The position numbers were made by a program, and so were the translations under genes. Below the pieces are notes generated by a model that searched no databases, was not told the DNA's origin, and saw only the letters and a list, made by a program, of their open reading frames with translations. 51,880 nucleotides of DNA from Clostridia bacterium (lineage in GTDB: Bacteria > Bacillota > Clostridia > Oscillospirales > Acutalibacteraceae): assembly GCA_017513525.1 (NCBI GenBank), contig JAFXFC010000020.1, positions 1 through 51,880 on the forward strand, read 5' to 3'. Numbering within the stretch: the stretch's first letter is position 1; each line of letters begins with the position of its first letter. This document shows, piece by piece, positions 7,380-16,433 of this stretch.

Positions 7380-8867
7380 ATGACTAAGCTTCAGAATGGG
7401 AATTTAAGTATTTCGGGAAAAATATTCGCCGTAATAACCTGTGCTGTTATGACAGGCTTTATGTGGAGAGTAAGAGGAGATCACGGCTGGGGCTCTATGT
7501 GGGGTATGTTTGCAGTCGGTGTTATGCTCACCCTTTTCATATTTGCCGTTTTCGGTGAAAGACGCAAAATGACTTATGAAATGATACCGATTGCCGTTTT
7601 GCTTTTAGGTATTACAAACGGCGGTTGGGGAACGCTCAATTCTCAGATGGGCGGTTATCTTACAAGCACTGCAGAATTCACAGGGGAGAGTGCAGCAAGA
7701 TTAGTTGAAATTGACCCCATGCACGGCCTTTATATGATGCTGTTTTTAGGATTTGGCTGGATGCCTTTATTCGCTCTTATAATAGGCTCACTGTTTTCAA
7801 AAAAAGAGTATAAAATAAAGCATTATCTGATTTTAATAGCAGTATTTTATATTGTTACTTATATTTTCAAGTTCTCTTTGTCGCACTTTATTCTTGAAGC
7901 CGTTCATCCCGAAGCGGTGGCTTTCTGTAAAGAAGGGCTTAGTGACAGAGGAATAGATATTTCTCCGATGATGGCATATATAAAGGAATTCGGTTCTGCC
8001 GCATGGGCTAAAAAAATACCCTTTGCGAGAAACTATTTCACAAGCATCGATGTTATGTCTGCTGCCTTCGGTGCACTGTTTTCTTCCATTGCCGCATTAG
8101 TTATATTAAAGGATAAATTCACGGCTCTTATTTCTTTTCTTATAAATGCTGTCTGCTCACTTTCAATAACAATAGCAGATGTGTTTCTTATTATCGACTC
8201 CGACAAGGGACTTATCCCGTTGGGAGACGCTGTGCCTTTATGGATCAAGGCCCCCTCATGGTCACTGTGGGAATTCTTTACGGGCTTCTTACTGGGATTT
8301 GGAATTATGCTGATACTTCAATGTATCCCCAAAAAATATATTGAAGAAGAACCCTTTACCCCCATACTTCCCATTAAAAACAGGAAACTGCATTATCTCT
8401 TTACGGCATTCGCCGTAGTTACTTTCGGTTTTGCCGTTACGGTTTTAAGACCTCTCGGTATGAGAATAGGAACACATCTGTTTGAAGGCGGTCTGGTTTC
8501 AGATGAAGACACTGCGGGGACCGTAATTACGGTGGTTCTGACGGTTATTGCAGGAGTAGCAGCTCTTATTCTTTTCAGAGGGTTACTTACAGAAGAAAAA
8601 ATGCCCTTCGGTACTACTGTAAAACAGTTCTGCATTAAAGCTGCCCCCGTATATTTCCTTGTGACTTCAATCGTTTATTTCTTTACAGATGACGAGCTTC
8701 CTTTTGAAGGAATAAAAAATACTGCAGATTTTGAGGCAAAATTCCAAGGCGGCGGACTTACGGTTCTTCTGCTTACCCTTATAGCTTTCGTTCTTTTCAA
8801 TGTTCTTTACTTCCTGACTATCAGAAACGGGAAGAAAAACAGAAAAATAGATTTGTCATCATTTTAA
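7380..8867 (+). CDS. Polytopic membrane protein of unknown function
   Basis: A 495-aa protein with about 10-12 hydrophobic stretches, starting with KIFAVITCAVMTGFMWRVRG. Glycine/tryptophan-rich motifs lie between segments: RGDHGWGSMWGM (about residues 31-42) and TNGGWGTLNSQMGGYL (about 77-92), the kind of conserved loop seen in transporters or membrane enzymes. I do not recognise the family. ATG at 7380 is chosen because AGGAAGTGAG lies just upstream; a GTG at 7371 would lie inside that ribosome binding site. The gene appears to be transcribed alone, from AT-rich DNA after the repeat array, and ends at a strong bidirectional terminator. No nearby gene suggests its substrate. Confidence 0.8.
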   Translation: MTKLQNGNLSISGKIFAVITCAVMTGFMWRVRGDHGWGSMWGMFAVGVMLTLFIFAVFGERRKMTYEMIPIAVLLLGITNGGWGTLNSQMGGYLTSTAEFTGESAARLVEIDPMHGLYMMLFLGFGWMPLFALIIGSLFSKKEYKIKHYLILIAVFYIVTYIFKFSLSHFILEAVHPEAVAFCKEGLSDRGIDISPMMAYIKEFGSAAWAKKIPFARNYFTSIDVMSAAFGALFSSIAALVILKDKFTALISFLINAVCSLSITIADVFLIIDSDKGLIPLGDAVPLWIKAPSWSLWEFFTGFLLGFGIMLILQCIPKKYIEEEPFTPILPIKNRKLHYLFTAFAVVTFGFAVTVLRPLGMRIGTHLFEGGLVSDEDTAGTVITVVLTVIAGVAALILFRGLLTEEKMPFGTTVKQFCIKAAPVYFLVTSIVYFFTDDELPFEGIKNTADFEAKFQGGGLTVLLLTLIAFVLFNVLYFLTIRNGKKNRKIDLSSF

Positions 8868-8872
8868 TGAAA

Positions 8873-8910
8873 AATACTGTACGGCACTTTTAACCGTACA
8901 GTATTTTTTT
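8873..8910. terminator. Bidirectional terminator between convergent genes
   Basis: AATACTGTACGG (8873-8884) pairs perfectly over 12 bp with CCGTACAGTATT (8894-8905), flanked by A and T runs. It serves the membrane-protein gene on the plus strand and the lipoprotein gene on the minus strand. Confidence 0.92.
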
Positions 8911-9250
8911 AGCCATTCATACCGTCTGAAACTGATTCGCTCATGTCATCAAGTCTGTCGGATGCGGTTTCCATGGCATCAGAAACATTTTCGGAAAGAG
9001 TTTCTCCAATATCTGAAATGTTTTCTGAAAGGCTTTCTCCCATATCTGAGAGTGTTTCGGATGCGTTTTCAAGTCCGTTTGAAATATTTTCTCCCATATC
9101 AGATGCGGCTTCGGAAATATTATCTCTTAAGGAATCTGTGGTATCGGGAACTGTAGTGGTGTAATTTGCAGTACCGTCTTTTTTGCAGGAGGTAAGAAAA
9201 ACTGTTAAAGCAATTACCGCAATTGCAAGAACAATGCAAGTTTTTTTCAT
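8909..9250 (-). CDS. Small lipoprotein with 11-residue helical repeats
   Basis: A 113-aa protein with a lipoprotein signal peptide: KK charge, hydrophobic core and lipobox LTSC with the lipidated cysteine at residue 22. The rest is very acidic, rich in Ser, Glu, Asp, Met, with 11-residue units such as GESLSENISDI and GETLSENVSDA followed by METASDRLDDM. Such hendecads form amphipathic helices or coiled coils, as in LEA/apolipoprotein-like proteins. The start ATG follows AGAAAGGAC, which overlaps the end of the upstream ypeB gene (14-bp gap), so the two are one operon and the lipoprotein may act in the spore envelope. Function is otherwise unknown. The repetitive sequence also leaves antisense frames open; those are shadows. 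Confidence 0.82.
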   Translation of the reverse strand: MKKTCIVLAIAVIALTVFLTSCKKDGTANYTTTVPDTTDSLRDNISEAASDMGENISNGLENASETLSDMGESLSENISDIGETLSENVSDAMETASDRLDDMSESVSDGMNG

Positions 9251-9264
9251 GAAATCTGTCCTTT

Positions 9265-10605
9265 CTATTTTGTAAGTGTTCCGTTATCGGAATAAAGAAG
9301 TATGAGAATATCGGCTTCATCACCTGTTTCGATATCCTTATATATGAGAATATGCTGACCGTCATTATCTTCGCAGAAAAGCTCATATGTGTACCTTTCA
9401 TTGCCCGAGGGTGTCGGAATAACAGCGGCAGATACCTTTTTTACTGTAAGTGTCGGCACAACATTTTCCATTGCTTCGTCGGGTGTTATACTGAAATCAG
9501 GGATGTTCCGTTCAATATGGTTCATTATATAATCCGTTGCTTCAAAGCCCGTTATTTTTCCGTCAGTCAGAGAAACCGAAACCTTTATAAGATCGGGATA
9601 ACAGATAAATGAGCCCTGCTTATAAGCAAAGTTTATGGTGCATATACCGTCATTCACGGCAGAATAGGTGGATACCATATCATAATATCCCAAGGAATTC
9701 AGAAACAGACTTGCTTTTTCGCTGGCATCCGCTGAAGTCAGTCTTTCTTCGCCTGCTGCGACATCAGACATTATTTCGAGAACATAACCGCCGTTTTTGG
9801 TGACGGAAATATTATAAGCATCTGTTCTGAAACAGTAAGCGGCAGTTTTACCCGAGGTTTGTTCATCCTCTACAAGAAGGTTTTCTTTAACACCTATTGC
9901 TTTTGCCGCAATGGTTTTTGCTTCGTCAAGAGAAATTTCCTTAGAGCTTTTAAGAAGCTGTGACTCTTTATTGAGAATGTTATCGGAATACGGTCCGTCA
10001 TAAATAAGGCTCGGGAAGTCTTCGAAGGACATTTCCGCATCCGAAATGCTCTCAAGGTAAGAAACCATATTTTCACTGCCTGCATCTGTTTCAAGAAGTC
10101 TTTCTGAAATTTCATCAAAGGTAAAATAATCTGCGGATAAAAGCGAAGCCATATGCTCAAACTTTAATGAAAGACCTGCGGCAAAGTCCAAAAGCGTTTT
10201 AAGGGTCTGTCTTTCCTCTTCGGTTATTTCTTCACCTGCGGCGGCTTTACGGTTTAATGCGGCAGTAAATTCGCCGACCTGCGAAAGAAATTTATAGGTG
10301 TTATAAAGCTGAGTTTCTCCTGCCGAGATTGCCGAAAGACTTTCTTTTGCACCTGCGGAGTCCCTTTGGAGTTCCGAGGTCAGCACTCCGAGCATCGAAT
10401 CAGTACCTGCATAAAGACTTTTGGTGAGTGCTACTTCTATACTGTCCATATATTCGCAAAGCTCCGTAAGTGCCTTTTGGTTACTTAAGTCTATCTGTGT
10501 TTTATAATTGTGAGCTTTTACACTGCCGATAATTCCCCAAGCTGTCAGAGAAATAACTAAGGCCGCGGAAAAAGCTCCGATTTTTATTATTTTTCGCCTT
10601 TTCAT
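9265..10605 (-). CDS. ypeB: Spore germination protein YpeB
   Basis: A 446-aa protein with a membrane anchor (KIGAFSAALVISLTAWGII, residues 7-25), a long helical middle region and C-terminal PepSY-like/YPEB repeats. Over its full length it matches the YpeB layout as I know it. In Bacillus YpeB partners with and stabilises the cortex-lytic enzyme SleB and is required for cortex breakdown during germination. Here no sleB lies next to it; instead a small lipoprotein follows after 14 bp. The ATG at 10605 is preferred over the upstream in-frame ATG at 10635 because TTTGGAG lies 8 bases before it. Its presence indicates a spore-forming organism and predicts forespore (sigma-G) expression, though I could not find a convincing sigma-G promoter. 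Confidence 0.85.
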   Translation of the reverse strand: MKRRKIIKIGAFSAALVISLTAWGIIGSVKAHNYKTQIDLSNQKALTELCEYMDSIEVALTKSLYAGTDSMLGVLTSELQRDSAGAKESLSAISAGETQLYNTYKFLSQVGEFTAALNRKAAAGEEITEEERQTLKTLLDFAAGLSLKFEHMASLLSADYFTFDEISERLLETDAGSENMVSYLESISDAEMSFEDFPSLIYDGPYSDNILNKESQLLKSSKEISLDEAKTIAAKAIGVKENLLVEDEQTSGKTAAYCFRTDAYNISVTKNGGYVLEIMSDVAAGEERLTSADASEKASLFLNSLGYYDMVSTYSAVNDGICTINFAYKQGSFICYPDLIKVSVSLTDGKITGFEATDYIMNHIERNIPDFSITPDEAMENVVPTLTVKKVSAAVIPTPSGNERYTYELFCEDNDGQHILIYKDIETGDEADILILLYSDNGTLTK

Positions 10606-10708
10606 ATATATCGCTCCAAAAATACAAATTATCATATTTTATTCTTGACGAAAAAAATTGCGATATACATTACATTGATTTAATTTGAGAGTTATTAATA
10701 AAAAACAG

Positions 10709-10737
10709 TTTACAGTTCAGGGTTTTCCAAGTATAAT
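10709..10737 (+). promoter_or_regulatory. Sigma-A type promoter of nifS-thiI
   Basis: TTTACA (10709-10714), 17-bp spacer, TATAAT (10732-10737), 34 bases before the TTG start. Confidence 0.7.
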
Positions 10738-10771
10738 GTATTAGTACAACTTATAAAGGGTGAATAATACT

Positions 10772-11905
10772 TTGGAAATATATCTTGATAATTCTGCCAC
10801 AACCAAAGTGTGTCCCGAAGCGGCGAATGCTGCACTGAGCGTTATGACGGACATATACGGAAATCCGTCGGCAGTACATTCTTTCGGGGTCAAGGCTAAA
10901 GCAGTGCTTGAGAATTCAAGAAAAGCTGTAGCCGTGGCACTCGGTGCAGATCCCGCGGAAATATATTTTTCCCATTCGGGAACACTTGCAAATAACACGG
11001 CAATATTCGGCGCAGCAAATGCCCGAAGAAAGCTCGGCAACAGAATAGTAACAACAAAACTTGAGCATCCGTCCGTTCAGAGATGTATGGATGTGCTTGA
11101 AGATCAGGGCTTTCAGGTGGTAAGACTCGCTCCGACAAAAAACGGAACCTTTGACACATTGGAGCTATTGAATGCAATTAATAAAAATACGATTCTCGTA
11201 TCAATGATGCTCGTAAATAATGAGATAGGCTCAATAAATCAGGTTGATCTGATTTCAAGAGCCGTAAAAAAGGTTTCTTCCCCTGCACTTATTCATGTAG
11301 ATGCCATTCAGGCTTTCGGAAAAATTCCGGTAAAGCCCTCAAAATTGGGAATAGACCTTCTTACCGTAAGCGGACATAAAATTCATGCCCCAAAAGGCGT
11401 GGGTGCATTATATGTCAAAAAAAATCTTAACATAAAGCCCGTAATTTTCGGCGGAGGTCAGGAAAGCAACCTCTTTTCGGGAACGGAGCCTCTTCCTGCA
11501 ATTGCAGGCTTCGGTGCTGCTGTTTCTGCAATACCCCCACTTCAGGTGAAGTATGAAGAAATGAAAAAGCTGAGAGATCATACTCTTTCAATGCTAAGAG
11601 GTATTCCTCAGGTACAGATAAATTCTCCTTCTGACGGACTGCCTTACATAATAAATATGTCCGTTATGGGAATACCCTCTCAGGTGCTTATAAATTATCT
11701 CTCAGAAAGAGGAATTTATATATCGGCAGGCTCAGCATGTAAAAAAGGACACAGAAGCGAGGTTCTCTCAAATATGGGATATCACGCAAAGGTCATAGAT
11801 TCGGCTGTAAGAGTAAGTATGTCACGGTATACTACAGCTCAGGAAATGGAAATATTTGTAAGTGCCGTGAACGATGCGGTAAATAATATAAGAACAAAAT
11901 TATAA
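10772..11905 (+). CDS. Cysteine desulfurase (NifS/IscS family)
   Basis: A PLP enzyme that takes sulfur from L-cysteine as a persulfide for tRNA thiolation or Fe-S assembly. The N-terminus IYLDNSATTKV is the family signature, the PLP lysine is in SGHKIHAPKG (about residue 200), and the catalytic cysteine is in SAGSACKKG (about residue 320) near the C-terminus. The start is taken as TTG 10772 because AAGGGTG lies 9-11 bases before it; GTG at 10760 lies within that ribosome binding site. Length from TTG is 377 aa, normal for the family. thiI follows 18 bases downstream, the same pairing as nifZ-thiI in Bacillus, so the likely acceptor is ThiI. Confidence 0.92.
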   Translation: MEIYLDNSATTKVCPEAANAALSVMTDIYGNPSAVHSFGVKAKAVLENSRKAVAVALGADPAEIYFSHSGTLANNTAIFGAANARRKLGNRIVTTKLEHPSVQRCMDVLEDQGFQVVRLAPTKNGTFDTLELLNAINKNTILVSMMLVNNEIGSINQVDLISRAVKKVSSPALIHVDAIQAFGKIPVKPSKLGIDLLTVSGHKIHAPKGVGALYVKKNLNIKPVIFGGGQESNLFSGTEPLPAIAGFGAAVSAIPPLQVKYEEMKKLRDHTLSMLRGIPQVQINSPSDGLPYIINMSVMGIPSQVLINYLSERGIYISAGSACKKGHRSEVLSNMGYHAKVIDSAVRVSMSRYTTAQEMEIFVSAVNDAVNNIRTKL

Positions 11906-11923
11906 TAAAGGAAACAGATAAAA

Positions 11924-13105
11924 ATGCAGGAAATTATTTTACTTAAAGACGGTGAGCTTGCCCTTAAGGGACTTAACCGTTCAACATTTGAGGATATGCT
12001 TATAAAGAATATAAAGGAGAGAATTTCAACTCTGGGTTCTTTTTCTTTCAGAAAAGCACAGTCCACAATAGTTGTAACTCCCGAAAGTGATGATATTGAT
12101 CTTGACGAAGCCGTATCGAGAATCGGTAAGGTGTTCGGTACAGTCGGTATCTCAAGAGCAGCTGTGTGTGAAAAAGATATTGATGTAATAAGACATACGG
12201 CATACGAATACTTAAAAGATGAGCTTATGTTTGCAAAAACCTTTAAGGTGACTGCAAAAAGAGCAGATAAAAACTTTCCTCTCAAATCCCCTGAGATATG
12301 CGACGAGGTCGGAGGCTTTCTTCTTTCAAAAATAAGAGGGCTTAAGGTGGATGTTCATAATCCCGAGGTCACCGTTGCGGTTGAAGTCAGAGATAACGGT
12401 GTATATATTCACGGAACTCAGCTTCCGGGTGCCGGCGGTATGCCCACGGGCACTTCCGGCAGAGCCTGTCTTCTCATTTCGGGCGGTATAGATTCTCCCG
12501 TTGCAGGCTATATGATAGCAAAAAGAGGTGTGCGCCTTACTGCGGTGCATTTTGCTTCTCCCCCTTATACCTCGGAGCTTGCAGAAATGAAGGTTCATGA
12601 ACTGCTTGAAAAGGTTTCAATGTATTCGGGCAGAATAAACCTCTTTACGGTTCCTTTTACAAAAATTCAGGAAGCAATAAGAGATTACTGCCCCGAAGAA
12701 ATGTTTACCGTTACAATGCGCCGTATTATGATGAAGCTTGCTTCACGTATTGCCGAATGGCAGGGTGCAGATGCACTTGTAACAGGCGAAAGCCTCGGAC
12801 AGGTTGCAAGTCAGACTATCCATGCACTTAAATGCACGGATGAATGTGCAACACTTCCCGTGTTCAGACCATGTATTGGTATGGATAAAAATGAGATAGT
12901 AATAATATCAAGAAAAATTGATACCTTTGATATATCTATCCGTCCGTATGAGGATTGCTGTACGGTATTTACTCCGAAGCATCCGAGAACCCGTCCTACT
13001 CCGGCATACGCGAGAGAAACAGAAGGCTTGATTCCCGACCTTGAAAAAATGATGGACGAAGCCTTTGAAGGTGCAGTTCTGAAAATTATTGAGGCATATA
13101 AATAA
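11924..13105 (+). CDS. thiI: tRNA 4-thiouridine synthase ThiI
   Basis: It activates tRNA U8 by adenylation and transfers sulfur to form 4-thiouridine, which acts in near-UV sensing and is also linked to thiamine synthesis. The N-terminal ferredoxin-like and THUMP regions cover about residues 1-165. The PP-loop ATP motif ISGGIDSPVAG is near residue 185, and the AANH domain continues to residue 393. The C-terminal rhodanese domain of the E. coli enzyme is absent, as in Bacillus, where the dedicated desulfurase delivers sulfur directly. The conserved cysteine in EDCCTVFTPKHP near residue 345 is a good candidate for the acceptor site. AAAGGAAAC precedes the ATG, and the upstream gene is the expected sulfur donor. 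Confidence 0.95.
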   Translation: MQEIILLKDGELALKGLNRSTFEDMLIKNIKERISTLGSFSFRKAQSTIVVTPESDDIDLDEAVSRIGKVFGTVGISRAAVCEKDIDVIRHTAYEYLKDELMFAKTFKVTAKRADKNFPLKSPEICDEVGGFLLSKIRGLKVDVHNPEVTVAVEVRDNGVYIHGTQLPGAGGMPTGTSGRACLLISGGIDSPVAGYMIAKRGVRLTAVHFASPPYTSELAEMKVHELLEKVSMYSGRINLFTVPFTKIQEAIRDYCPEEMFTVTMRRIMMKLASRIAEWQGADALVTGESLGQVASQTIHALKCTDECATLPVFRPCIGMDKNEIVIISRKIDTFDISIRPYEDCCTVFTPKHPRTRPTPAYARETEGLIPDLEKMMDEAFEGAVLKIIEAYK

Positions 13106-13119
13106 ATTATTAAAACAAG

Positions 13120-13165
13120 AACACCCGCACAAATCGGAGCAATTCTTTTTGTACGGGTGTTTTTT
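13120..13165. terminator. Bidirectional terminator between thiI and a phosphoesterase gene
   Basis: AACACCCG (13120-13127) pairs with CGGGTGTT (around 13154-13161), with an inner ACAAA/TTTGT extension, and T-rich sequence follows. The genes on both sides converge on it. Confidence 0.88.
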
Positions 13166-13169
13166 CTGT

Positions 13170-14342
13170 TTACAGGTATCTGTTATTCTTTTTTTGCTCT
13201 ACGGTAATTGAACCGTCTTTATGGAGTGTTGTAAGTGTCACACCGTAGTGACAGTCCTTTTCGGGGAAATTCAGTTTTTCGGTCATGTTGTAAGTATTGT
13301 AACCTGTGCACTGAGTGTAAACAAGGTACACATCATCATAAATTGCACAAAGGTCATTGATATGGTCGTGACCCGAGAAAATTGCCTGAAGATTTGCTTT
13401 TTCCTTGCCCGCAGTAAAAAATCCTGAATTGAAGTATGAAGAACCGACACTTTCATACTGTGTGCCGTAAAGAAGCTTTGTCTTCCCCGAATCACGGTAA
13501 TCGTATTCGCCGAAATTGTCACAGATATATTCATATTCCTTTACGGGAATGTGCATGTAGCAGATTGATTTGTTTTCGGGGCTGACAGCAAGAGTTTTCT
13601 TCATATTGCCTGTGTACCAATCAATCTGATTCTGCTTTATAAAATCGTATGTATTCGACCATAATTCCTTCGGAACATTGTGAGAGATATTATATTCCTC
13701 TATCATATCTCTGCCCGAGTCAAAAAGATACAGGCTCTTATAGTATGTGCCGTCACTGTTTTTTATGTGAATTGCAGTGTTTCCGAAACCGAAAAGCTCT
13801 TCTTTTCCGAAAAGAGTAAGGCAATGGGGGTAATACTGCATACCGCGAAGAAGCTGATACTTATAAAAGCCCTTTTCCTCTCTTGTTTCGTGATTGCCGA
13901 AGCAGTAGCCCCAATAAACACCGAGTTTTTCCATCATTTTGGAAAACTGAACAGAGTCGATATGCTGACAGTCCGAAAGAATGCAGTCCCCAGTAATAAT
14001 CACAAGGTCGGGCTTTTCGTCCCGTATCTGACGGACCAGGCGGTCAATGGTCTTGTTGTTAAGTTCTGCCCCGGGGGAACCGAGGTGCAGATCCGTTGCG
14101 GTCATAATCTTGAAATCGGAGTTGTCAATATTACCGTTCTTGTCGGTTTTGGCAATAATAACCTCGTCCTCGGTTTTTTCTAAAATTTTAAGGTCTGATC
14201 CGATGTAAGAAAGGTCAGTGTTAGCAGAAAACAGAAATTTCGGTCTTTTCCCGCGTGTTATTTTATGTAAAATCTCAGATACACCTAAGATGCCTATTAT
14301 TATTTTGTGTCTTATAGCGGCAAGTGGTTTATAATAATTCAT
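13170..14342 (-). CDS. Calcineurin-like metallophosphoesterase, membrane-associated
   Basis: A 390-aa protein with the binuclear-metal motifs of the calcineurin superfamily in order: TDLHLG (about residue 83), ITGDC (about 117), GNHETRE (about 150), CYMHIP and SGHDHIN (about 335). A hydrophobic stretch (KIIIGILGVSEIL, residues 13-25) near the N-terminus may anchor it, with no clear cleavage site. Substrates in this superfamily range from nucleotides to phospholipids and cannot be predicted. ATG follows AAAGGAGAAAG. It appears transcribed alone, between the thiI terminator and the khpA terminator. Two other phosphoesterases in the window are secreted; this one is not clearly so. Confidence 0.85.
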   Translation of the reverse strand: MNYYKPLAAIRHKIIIGILGVSEILHKITRGKRPKFLFSANTDLSYIGSDLKILEKTEDEVIIAKTDKNGNIDNSDFKIMTATDLHLGSPGAELNNKTIDRLVRQIRDEKPDLVIITGDCILSDCQHIDSVQFSKMMEKLGVYWGYCFGNHETREEKGFYKYQLLRGMQYYPHCLTLFGKEELFGFGNTAIHIKNSDGTYYKSLYLFDSGRDMIEEYNISHNVPKELWSNTYDFIKQNQIDWYTGNMKKTLAVSPENKSICYMHIPVKEYEYICDNFGEYDYRDSGKTKLLYGTQYESVGSSYFNSGFFTAGKEKANLQAIFSGHDHINDLCAIYDDVYLVYTQCTGYNTYNMTEKLNFPEKDCHYGVTLTTLHKDGSITVEQKKNNRYL

Positions 14343-14414
14343 AACTTTCTCCTTTTTTGCATTTATATTGGTATTATAAAACTATTATATGTATAAGTCA
14401 AAGGGTATTTAAAA

Positions 14415-14443
14415 ACAAAAAAACGGCGTTAAGCCGTTTTTTG
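14415..14443 (-). terminator. Terminator of the ylxM-ffh-rpsP-khpA operon
   Basis: Read on the minus strand, ACGGC and GCCGT form a GC core extended by A/T pairs around a 5-base loop, with a long T run. It begins at the khpA stop codon. Confidence 0.9.
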
Positions 14444-14444
14444 T

Positions 14445-14678
14445 TTAGTCTATTTCGACCTGAATTTTCATGTCCTGTCTGTTAGCGGCACTGCGCATAA
14501 CTGTGCGGATAGCTTTAGCTATTCTGCCCTGCTTGCCGATAACTCTGCCGATATCGCCTTCAGCAACATGAAGATGGAATACAATTACGCCGTCTTCATT
14601 TACTTCATCAACTGTAACTGATACAGCATCGGGCTCGTCAACAAGACCTTTTGCAATACCCAAAAGTAAATCTTTCAT
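14445..14678 (-). CDS. khpA: KH-domain RNA-binding protein KhpA
   Basis: A 77-aa single KH domain protein with the GxxG RNA-contact loop VIGKQGRIAKAIR (about residues 45-57). In Firmicutes KhpA works with KhpB (EloR/Jag) in RNA binding linked to cell elongation. It lies directly after rpsP, as in Bacillus, but the usual following genes rimM-trmD-rplS are not present here; the operon ends at a terminator. Length is standard. Confidence 0.95.
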   Translation of the reverse strand: MKDLLLGIAKGLVDEPDAVSVTVDEVNEDGVIVFHLHVAEGDIGRVIGKQGRIAKAIRTVMRSAANRQDMKIQVEID

Positions 14679-14704
14679 TTGTTTTTGCCTCCGGGGTATT
14701 TTTA

Positions 14705-14950
14705 TCAGTCGATAACGCCGTTCTTCTTAAGAAGAACCTTAACAGTATCTGTGGGCTGTGCGCCGTTAGCGATCCACTGCTTTGCCTTGTCAGCATCAAC
14801 CTTGATAGTCTTAGGCTCAGTCATGGGGTTGTAGTAACCGATTTCTTCGATGAATCTGCCGTCACGGGGATATCTTGAATCTGCAACAACGATACGATAG
14901 AAGGGAGCTTTCTTAGCACCCATACGACGAAGACGAATTTTTACTGCCAT
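14705..14950 (-). CDS. rpsP: 30S ribosomal protein S16
   Basis: An 81-aa protein with the S16 signature start ([20 protein letters not shown]) and the [14 protein letters not shown] motif. It is a small-subunit assembly protein binding 16S rRNA. It sits between ffh and khpA in the classic Firmicutes order, with 26 bases to khpA and 72 bases from ffh. ATG follows a GGAGG site. Confidence 0.98.
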   Translation of the reverse strand: MAVKIRLRRMGAKKAPFYRIVVADSRYPRDGRFIEEIGYYNPMTEPKTIKVDADKAKQWIANGAQPTDTVKVLLKKNGVID

Positions 14951-15022
14951 TTTTAATTTCCTCCAATAAATTATTTTCTATGTTAAACAATAGCCTTTAA
15001 GGCTTAGTGTCTAATACCTTTT

Positions 15023-16405
15023 TTAGAAGCCGGGGAAGCCGCCGGCCATTCCTCCGCCCATTCCTCCGAAGCCGCCGGGGGGCATCATTCGGCGCATTTT
15101 CTTTTTGCTGCCGCCTTTATTGCCGCTTAACTGCTTGAACATTTTCTGCATCTGCTTATACTGACTTAAAAGTCTGTTTACATCCTCAACCTGCATGCCG
15201 CAGCCTGCTGCAATTCTTCTTTTTCTTGAAGGGTTGATGATGTCGGGCTTTTCTCTTTCTTTGGGAGTCATTGAAAGAATGATTGCCTTTGTTCTGTCGA
15301 GCTGTCGGTCGTCAATATCCGCATCCTTAATTTTCTTGCCGAGTCCCGGAATCATTGAAAGAATGTCCTTCATTGAGCCCATCTTTTTCATTTCTTCCAT
15401 TTGCATAAGAAGGTCGTTAAGGTCGAATTTGTTTTGCTTGAGCTTTCTTTCAAGCTCCTCGGCTCTCTTTTCGTCAAGTGTGGTTTCTGCCTTTTCTATA
15501 AGTGAGAGCACGTCACCCATGCCGAGAATTCTTGAAGCCATTCTGTCGGGGTGGAAAACATCAAGGTCATCAAGCTTTTCACCGACACCGACAAACTTAA
15601 TGGGCTTACCTGTAACAGCTCTTGCAGAGAGTGCCGCACCGCCTCTGGTATCACCGTCAAGCTTAGTAAGCACAAGACCGTCAATTCCGAGTGCCTCATT
15701 GAAGGTTGATGCAACATTTACTGCATCCTGACCTGTCATTGAGTCAACAACAAGGAGAATTTCGTGGGGCTTTACTTCTGCTTTTATATTCTTGAGCTCC
15801 TGCATGAGCTGCTCGTCAATGTGAAGACGGCCTGCAGTATCAAGGAATACATAGTCATAGCCTTTATCTTTAGCAAGCTTTACTGCTTCTCTTGCGATTA
15901 CTACGGGATTTTCGGTGCCCATTTCAAAAACGGGAACGCCTGCCTGTTCACCGACTACCTGTAACTGCTTGATAGCGGCGGGTCTGTAGATATCGCAGGC
16001 TGCAAGAAGAGGTCTGTGACCGTCTGCTTTCAGCTTTTTACAGATCTTCGCACTGTGTGTAGTCTTACCTGAACCCTGAAGACCGCACATCATAACTACC
16101 GTTGGCGGATGTAAGGCAGAAGCCAGTCTTGCCTGTGTGCCGCCCATGAGAGCTGTCAGCTCTTCATTTACTATTTTTATGACCATCTGCGAAGGTGTAA
16201 GGCTTTCCATTACCTTCGCGCCGATTGCTTTCTCAGTTACTCTTGCGGTAAAGTCTTTAGCAACTTTATAGCTTACGTCTGCTTCAAGAAGAGCAAGACG
16301 GACTTCTCGCATAGCTTCTTTTACATCGCCCTCATTAAGCGAACCCTTGCTTCTGAGTTTTTTAAACGCAGAGTCAAGCTTATCCGACAAACCTTCAAAA
16401 GCCAT
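15023..16405 (-). CDS. ffh: Signal recognition particle GTPase Ffh
   Basis: The SRP54 homologue that binds signal sequences and SRP RNA and delivers ribosomes to FtsY. N-domain helices cover about residues 1-90. The G domain includes GLQGSGKTTHSAK (about 107-119), DTAGRLHID (G3) and TKLDGDTRGG (G4/G5 region). The C-terminal M domain is Met-rich with the SRP RNA-binding helices (RKRRIAAGCG). It ends in a Gly/Met/Phe-rich tail (GGFGGMGGGMAGGFPGF). Length 460 aa is typical. Encoded 28 bases after ylxM, which in other Firmicutes modulates Ffh. Confidence 0.98.
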   Translation of the reverse strand: MAFEGLSDKLDSAFKKLRSKGSLNEGDVKEAMREVRLALLEADVSYKVAKDFTARVTEKAIGAKVMESLTPSQMVIKIVNEELTALMGGTQARLASALHPPTVVMMCGLQGSGKTTHSAKICKKLKADGHRPLLAACDIYRPAAIKQLQVVGEQAGVPVFEMGTENPVVIAREAVKLAKDKGYDYVFLDTAGRLHIDEQLMQELKNIKAEVKPHEILLVVDSMTGQDAVNVASTFNEALGIDGLVLTKLDGDTRGGAALSARAVTGKPIKFVGVGEKLDDLDVFHPDRMASRILGMGDVLSLIEKAETTLDEKRAEELERKLKQNKFDLNDLLMQMEEMKKMGSMKDILSMIPGLGKKIKDADIDDRQLDRTKAIILSMTPKEREKPDIINPSRKRRIAAGCGMQVEDVNRLLSQYKQMQKMFKQLSGNKGGSKKKMRRMMPPGGFGGMGGGMAGGFPGF

Positions 16406-16433
16406 AAGGTCACTTCCTTTCCTTATATATGTA

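Noticed and set aside
8943..9164. Plus-strand open frames opposite the lipoprotein gene
   Set aside because: They mirror the repetitive lipoprotein codons and have no ribosome binding site; the minus frame has a lipobox and a good ribosome binding site.
10636..10700. Sigma-G promoter of ypeB
   Set aside because: Sequences resembling the -35 and -10 exist but at wrong spacing, so no call is made.
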